Source: Chrysomallon squamiferum (lineage: Eukaryota > Mollusca > Gastropoda > Neomphalida > Peltospiridae). Taken from it: a DNA stretch of 10,000 nucleotides. Below the pieces are notes generated by a model. It was not told the DNA's origin. It ran no database searches and saw nothing but the letters and a program-made list of their open reading frames with translations. The stretch is from positions 11,274,516 to 11,284,515 of the forward strand of contig CM022675.1 of NCBI GenBank assembly GCA_012295275.1. Direction: 5' to 3'. Of the stretch, positions 6,313 through 10,000 are shown in pieces. The translations under genes were made by a program, and so were the position numbers. Positions within the stretch are counted from its first letter, which is position 1, and each line of letters starts with the position of its first letter.

Positions 6313-6376
6313 ATGTTCAGATAAATAAATACATAAACAAATAAATAAAGGCATCAACAAATAAATAATTAAATAA
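6263..6376. repeat. (AAAT)13 microsatellite with degenerate extension
   Basis: Thirteen perfect AAAT units at 6263-6314, then AAAT mixed with AAAC, ATAC and GGCATC interruptions to about 6376. It is the reverse complement of the ATTT motif at 5954-5982. Confidence 0.95.
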
Positions 6377-6518
6377 TGCGAATGTCATGAATTTAAAAAA
6401 AAAATCATTCTGTTTAAAAAATAAGGTTAAATATAAATATAAAATTGTAAAAATTAGAATAAGAATGCATGAATAGTAACAAAATAATTTCATTTTGCTG
6501 TTTAAGTCTATTATTTTT
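6377..6518. other. AT-rich spacer
   Basis: Ordinary AT-rich DNA with a run of A at 6395-6404. No gene. Confidence 0.7.
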
Positions 6519-6543
6519 ATTATTATTGTTGTTGTTGTTGTTA

Positions 6544-6604
<61 letters not shown>

Positions 6605-6612
6605 TATTATTA
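6519..6612. repeat. (TTA/TTG)n array with perfect (TTA)18
   Basis: TTA and TTG units, then (TTA)18 at 6547-6600 and degenerate units to 6612. Poly-leucine (plus) and poly-asparagine or poly-isoleucine (minus) frames across it are artefacts. Confidence 0.96.
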
Positions 6613-6975
6613 GCATCAACTAATACAGTTTCCGGGATTATTTTCGTATAGTATATTAAAATAACTATTGATTCCAAATTAAAATTGTATTATAAGTTAC
6701 AAAATAAATTATATTCGGAGATTTAAATATATTAATAATTTTTTGTTAAACATAAAAAAAAAAAAATAACATGAAATATTTGCAAATTTCAATAAACATG
6801 CAAGCAAATAAACAAATAAATAAATAAATAGAGTAACAAAAGCATAAATAAATAGCAAAGCCAATAATTGTAATTATGGAATGAATGAATATATTAATCA
6901 ATTAAATGTTCACAATAAATAAATAAAATTAAATAATAAATAATTAGAAAAATAAAATTTGAAACGTCTACGTAT
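6613..6975. other. AT-rich spacer
   Basis: Mostly AT-rich with A13 (6754-6766) and short AAAT/AAAC runs (6796-6830, 6844-6853). No gene or structural RNA seen. Confidence 0.75.
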
Positions 6976-7085
6976 GTAAATAAATAAACAAACAAACAAA
7001 CAAACAAATAAATAAATAAACAAACCAACAAACAAACAAACAAACAAACAAACAAACAAACAAATAAATAAATAAAATAAATAAA
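6976..7085. repeat. (AAAT)/(AAAC) compound tetranucleotide array
   Basis: Alternating blocks AAAT, AAAC (6985-7006), AAAT, AAAC (7019-7062), AAAT. Looser AAAC/AAAT units follow at 7135-7152. The block order mirrors, in reverse complement, the ATTT/GTTT mixture at 5920-6006. Confidence 0.95.
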
Positions 7086-7215
7086 GGTAAAAGTATCAAA
7101 CCAAACCACGAAGCAAAACAAATTCAGAAAACGAACAAATAAACAAACAAACGCAAACTAAAACAAAGTGACAATATAACACACTTTACACTACAGTTTG
7201 TCTCAAATCGCGATC

Positions 7216-7254
7216 GTAAGTAAGTAAATAAGTAACTAAGCAAGTAAATAAATA
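7216..7254. repeat. (TAAG/TAAA)n tract
   Basis: Short degenerate tetranucleotide run, GTAAGTAAGTAAATAAG and similar. It creates perfect GTAAGT donor-like hexamers as a by-product, which should not be read as splice sites. Confidence 0.85.
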
Positions 7255-7640
7255 ACACACATTTCCACAGGTAATACAGAAAAGTAACTCACTAACGCGA
7301 AGGACGTAAAAAGAAAACAAATTTCTAGTTTTAGTACTACACGGACACGGATTTCTGTATTTCTCCCTTTCTCAAACGTGTGATCACTGAATTTCAAAAG
7401 GCAAAACACAGGAAGAGAGGGGTTACATTTCAAAGAGATCACAGTCCGCAAAGCAATGACTCAGAAAATTGCAACCATTTTGCAACCGAGACGTGAAATT
7501 GAAGATTTCAAAACAGAAAGACGTTGTACGTTCGTACATAAACCACTTACCAGAGGACTTGGTACACAGACTTACAGACTGGGCAAGATTTGTTTCGTTC
7601 TTCTTGTCTTTGTTTTGTCTTGTTTTTTTCTCTCTCTGTC
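7255..7640. other. Complex segment with several overlapping open frames, no recognised gene
   Basis: The longest non-repetitive stretch in the right half. Open frames overlap on both strands: minus 7236-7451 (71 codons) and 7423-7680 (85), plus 7456-7692 (78) and 7469-7735 (88). All are of mixed composition in their non-repeat parts and none shows a domain, signal or motif I know. Beyond about 7590 the plus frames read into a T/C-rich run and become hydrophobic by composition. At most one frame could be real. A CAG|GTAA sequence (7267-7273) and a minus-strand GTAAGT (7545-7550) are the only splice-like signals. Confidence 0.4.
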
Positions 7641-7760
7641 TATATACACCATACATACGTACGTATTTACATGTATGCATACGTATTTATAAAGCTACAG
7701 ACATATATTACAAACACACACATATTTATTATTAAACATATATATATATATATATATTTA
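7641..7760. repeat. TACG/ATAC-rich stretch with (AT)10
   Basis: Contains the perfect 12-bp palindrome ATACGTACGTAT (7655-7666), ATGCAT, short CA runs and a perfect (AT)10 at 7738-7757. AT-rich self-complementary DNA with no gene. Confidence 0.85.
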
Positions 7761-8134
7761 ATAAATCTATTCATTTCAAACATCATTTCTTTTCTCTCTC
7801 TATGTTTCTTTATTTATCTCGATTTTTCTCTTTCTCTTTATTTCTTTCTTCTTCTGTCTATTAATTTTCCTCTTACACCTATACATATACATGATAATTT
7901 TATTCTCCCCTATAATTCTCTTCTTACAGAGCTTAAATACAGGCAAAAGTTATTCGTACAAAATTTGATTCTTAATTTATATTAATATCTTTTTATTTTA
8001 TTAACTTATTTATTAACTGGTTGATACGTGTTGTTCTGTGTTTATGTATTAATATACGCATATTTACTGCATACTGTAATCTACTTCGCATATTATTTAC
8101 TGTAATTTAAATTATTAATATAATAATAGTAATC
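7761..8134. other. Pyrimidine-rich then AT-rich spacer
   Basis: The plus strand is strongly T/C-rich from about 7785 to 7870, then mixed AT-rich DNA. A 131-codon plus frame (7590-7985) crosses this region but is S/F/L/I/Y-rich by composition and has no domain, so I do not call it. Confidence 0.7.

Positions 8135-8178
<44 letters not shown>
8135..8178. repeat. (TAA)14 microsatellite
   Basis: Fourteen perfect TAA units. Degenerate AAT/ATA sequence continues to about 8240. It lies in inverted orientation to the TTA array that starts at 8314. Confidence 0.95.
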
Positions 8179-8313
8179 TTAATAATTATAATAATTATAA
8201 CAGCAATAATAAAATACCAACAATAATAGCAACAATAATTTTAAAAAGAATAAGAGAAGAAGAAAAAATAGCATTATTACATTTCTTTTTTCTTTCAGTT
8301 CTGCAGTAACTAA
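8179..8313. other. AT-rich spacer between inverted arrays
   Basis: Mixed AAT-rich sequence. A good 3' splice-site look-alike (T/C run followed by CAG, 8282-8298) has no open exon after it, so I do not call it. Confidence 0.65.
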
Positions 8314-8326
8314 TACTATTATTATT

Positions 8327-8360
<34 letters not shown>

Positions 8361-8393
8361 CTATTATTATTAGTAGTAGTACTGCTATTGTTG

Positions 8394-8436
<43 letters not shown>

Positions 8437-8486
8437 TATTATTATTATTACTACTACTATTATTGTTATTCCTATTATTATTATAG
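8314..8486. repeat. (ATT)n array with ACT/AGT/GTT interruptions
   Basis: Roughly 170 bp of ATT-family triplets with several pure blocks (8340-8360, 8398-8430) and interruptions by CAT, AGT, GTT and ACT units. The poly-N frame on the minus strand is an artefact. Confidence 0.95.
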
Positions 8487-8603
8487 ATCAAGTTGTTTCT
8501 GCCATTCTTGCTATTGAATTATTAACATTAGTAATAGATATTCATTTTCACATTTATTAACTGACATATTTATGGGTAACCTCCCATGATTTAATATTTT
8601 AAT
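8487..8603. other. AT-rich spacer
   Basis: Ordinary AT-rich DNA, no gene. Confidence 0.65.
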
Positions 8604-8634
8604 TATATATGTACATATATATATATATATATAT
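8604..8634. repeat. AT-rich palindrome and (AT)n
   Basis: Perfect 18-bp palindrome centred on GTAC (8604-8621) continuing into (AT)n to 8634. Cruciform-prone and easily generated by AT slippage. Confidence 0.9.
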
Positions 8635-9234
8635 TCCATATTAACATTTAAAGTCTTAAATCTTCTACTGATATCAGTTTTTGAACTTCATAATTTTTAG
8701 TTCAATTTAATTTAATTTTGCATATCAAGACGTAGTACCTTAACTAAAAATACATAAATTTACATCTTCCTCAAAAACTGTTAAAGGATGTATACGAAAA
8801 AGCAACAAAACAAAACAAGAGAAAACGAACAACAAAAGTAAAATGATTAATAAAGATTTATTTTCGTTGAGACTGAACAAAACAAAAAAAAATGAAATAA
8901 AATAAAGAAAGAAAAGAAATATTATTTATTTGAATGCTTATTCATTGGTGAAAGAAGCAAATAAATAAATAAATAAATAAATAACTGAAGTAAAAATATT
9001 AATAATATGAAAAAAGGAAGGAAAAAGAGAATAATGTTATTTCTGGATTTAATTTAGTATGTTCATATTTTGTTTTTTTCTAAATTTATTCAGAATATTC
9101 ATATAAAAATTTCAGTTTTCAAATCTGTGAACATTATTTTCAAAATATTTAAAATATGAAATTGATAGCCGAAATTACAATTGAAAGGTTTTAAAAGATT
9201 TATGAAAAAATGAATGAATTATCAGAATAACTTA
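8635..9234. other. AT-rich spacer
   Basis: About 600 bp of low-GC DNA with short AACAA and GAAA units (8800-8840, 8881-8920) and an (AAAT)6 tract at 8959-8984. No gene, RNA or element recognised. Confidence 0.75.
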
Positions 9235-9260
9235 TATTATTATTATTATTATTGTTATTA

Positions 9261-9310
<50 letters not shown>

Positions 9311-9331
9311 TATGGTAGTAGTAGTTGTTGT
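9235..9331. repeat. (ATT)n microsatellite passing into GTA/GTT
   Basis: ATT units with two GTT interruptions, about 15 perfect units at 9264-9310, then GTAGTAGTAGTTGTTG. The same ATT-to-GTA drift is seen in other arrays of this window. Confidence 0.95.
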
Positions 9332-9488
9332 TTTTGTCGTTTCATTTATATATAAATTTAGTTACAATTATCTGAATTTTGTTTGAATAAATGTTTTAAT
9401 TTAATTATCTTTATTTTTTTCATTTTGTTTCTTTCGAATTAATAACAGCATTGATAATAACAACAAAATAAAAGTATAATTTACAAAT
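9332..9488. other. AT-rich spacer
   Basis: No tandem structure, no gene. Confidence 0.65.
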
Positions 9489-9503
9489 AAAAAAAAAAAA
9501 AAA
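9489..9503. repeat. A15 homopolymer
   Basis: Fifteen A, preceded by ATAAAAGTATAATTTACAAAT. An AATAAA at 9466-9471 lies about 17 nt before the run, but the DNA to the left is unstructured AT-rich sequence. Confidence 0.9.
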
Positions 9504-9538
9504 CTCACGATGAAACTTAAAACAAACAATATAAAAAT

Positions 9539-9562
9539 AAACAAACAAACAAACAAACAAAC
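9539..9562. repeat. (AAAC)6 microsatellite
   Basis: Six perfect AAAC units flanked by AAAT units, like the array near 7000. Confidence 0.94.
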
Positions 9563-9923
9563 AAAATAAATAAACAACAAAGTAAGCTTTAATATCTAGA
9601 AATCTTTTAATCAAATCACATCAAATATCTAACATACAAATCTGTCTCCAGTTCTTTTTGCATTAATTCTTTCCTTTCCCTCGTTTACTAGAACGAAATC
9701 AAATATTTTGTTTCCTTTCTAAATACACACATCCACTGCAATCTGCAATCTAGCCCGAGTGAGATTTAGAACAGTGCTTTAAATTGTACTGAATTTAAAT
9801 TACGAAAGGAAGATATAAACAATCCCGCCTGCTCCAAATCAAGACCACTCCCACTTGGTATCAAATTTTCAGATTATAATACAGAGCGATATAAATTCCA
9901 GATTTTGCGTCTTTCTTTTTTTT

Positions 9924-9925
<2 letters not shown>
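9563..9925. other. Mixed AT-rich sequence, no gene
   Basis: More complex than its surroundings from about 9625 to 9915. It includes a 7-bp tandem TGCAATC (9737-9750) and a C-rich patch (9822-9858). No open frame of useful length and no recognised element. Confidence 0.65.

Positions 9926-9958
<33 letters not shown>
9926..9958. repeat. T33 homopolymer
   Basis: The longest homopolymer in the window, with T/C-rich lead-in from 9911. On the minus strand it is A33 and could end a retroposon whose body lies to the right, of which only about 40 bases are visible. Confidence 0.96.
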
Positions 9959-9989
9959 CTTTTGATTCAGTGAGGTTTTATCATAGTTA

Positions 9990-10000
9990 GACAGATAGAT
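9990..10000. repeat. Start of a GACA/GATA-type repeat at the window edge
   Basis: GACAGATAGAT runs off the end, so length and nature cannot be judged. Confidence 0.5.

Noticed and set aside
6317-6677. Poly-I, poly-N and poly-L frames
   Set aside because: Three readings of the same TTA/TTG array.
7216-7224. GTAAGTAAG as a splice donor
   Set aside because: Part of a TAAG/TAAA tandem tract.
7590-7985. Plus-strand 131-codon hydrophobic frame that could be read as a membrane protein
   Set aside because: Its F/L/I/Y/S content follows from T/C-rich and AT-rich DNA. There is no charged or loop pattern typical of a real membrane protein.
8282-8298. Strong-looking 3' splice acceptor (T/C run then CAG)
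   Set aside because: Stops follow within a few codons and there is no partner donor, so it is a by-product of T-rich DNA.
8195-8491. Minus-strand 98-codon asparagine-rich frame resembling Dictyostelium prion-like proteins
   Set aside because: It is the ATT array read in one phase, and the surrounding DNA shows no gene structure of that kind.
283-9331. Regularly spaced repeats as a CRISPR array
   Set aside because: Units are 1-4 bp and contiguous, with no repeat-spacer structure; context is eukaryotic.

Overview
The window looks like animal intergenic or intronic DNA with no gene that I can recognise. It is very AT-rich and is dominated by simple repeats: (CTT)15-(ATT)15, (GA)36, (GA)31, (AAT)19, (TTA)18, (AAAT)13, ATAC, AAAC, TAG/TAC and AT tracts, plus oligo(A)/oligo(T) runs up to 33 nt. 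Nearly every long open frame is a by-product of these tracts (poly-N, poly-L, poly-T/V, RERE, CMYV peptides). There is no operon-like layout, rRNA, tRNA, CRISPR array or bacterial signal. The overall style, together with a diverged stretch at about 1795-1912 that resembles the tail of tRNA-derived SINEs I recall from octopus, suggests a mollusc, most likely a cephalopod. That assignment is an inference. Another AT-rich, microsatellite-rich invertebrate is not excluded.

Layout. 1-1050: A-rich DNA, a CTT-to-ATT compound microsatellite, A21, and a less repetitive stretch (600-830) with small hairpins and a 48-codon frame. 1052-1760: GA/GACA low-complexity DNA, then a complex island (1296-1572) with a 20-bp palindrome, a stem-loop and a 43-codon frame, then an ATAC/CA tract. 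1795-2330: SINE-like fragment and complex sequence with E-boxes and a TATA-like site. 2330-3960: TAG array, a 28-bp tandem duplication, TG, GA and AAT arrays in AT-rich spacers. 3960-4549: a long degenerate trinucleotide array with an internal hairpin.

4560-5500 is the outlier. A segment with CRE-half, CCAAT, GGGGTGGG and TATA-like elements is followed by (CT)n-T25 and then by a roughly 490-bp CpG-rich block that ends at T28. Two readings compete. One is a plus-strand promoter and first exon, with a GTAAGT donor at 5348. The other is a minus-strand retroposed sequence, because its AATAAA lies 29 nt before an A25 tail. It is the best candidate for something functional or undescribed.

5530-10000: almost continuous AT-rich repeats. 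Several are arranged as inverted arrays (ATTT/GTTT against AAAT/AAAC; TAA against TTA) that could fold into long hairpins if transcribed. One complex segment (7255-7640) has several overlapping open frames without recognisable homology. The window ends in T33 and the first units of a GATA-type repeat. No genes can be shown to work together here.
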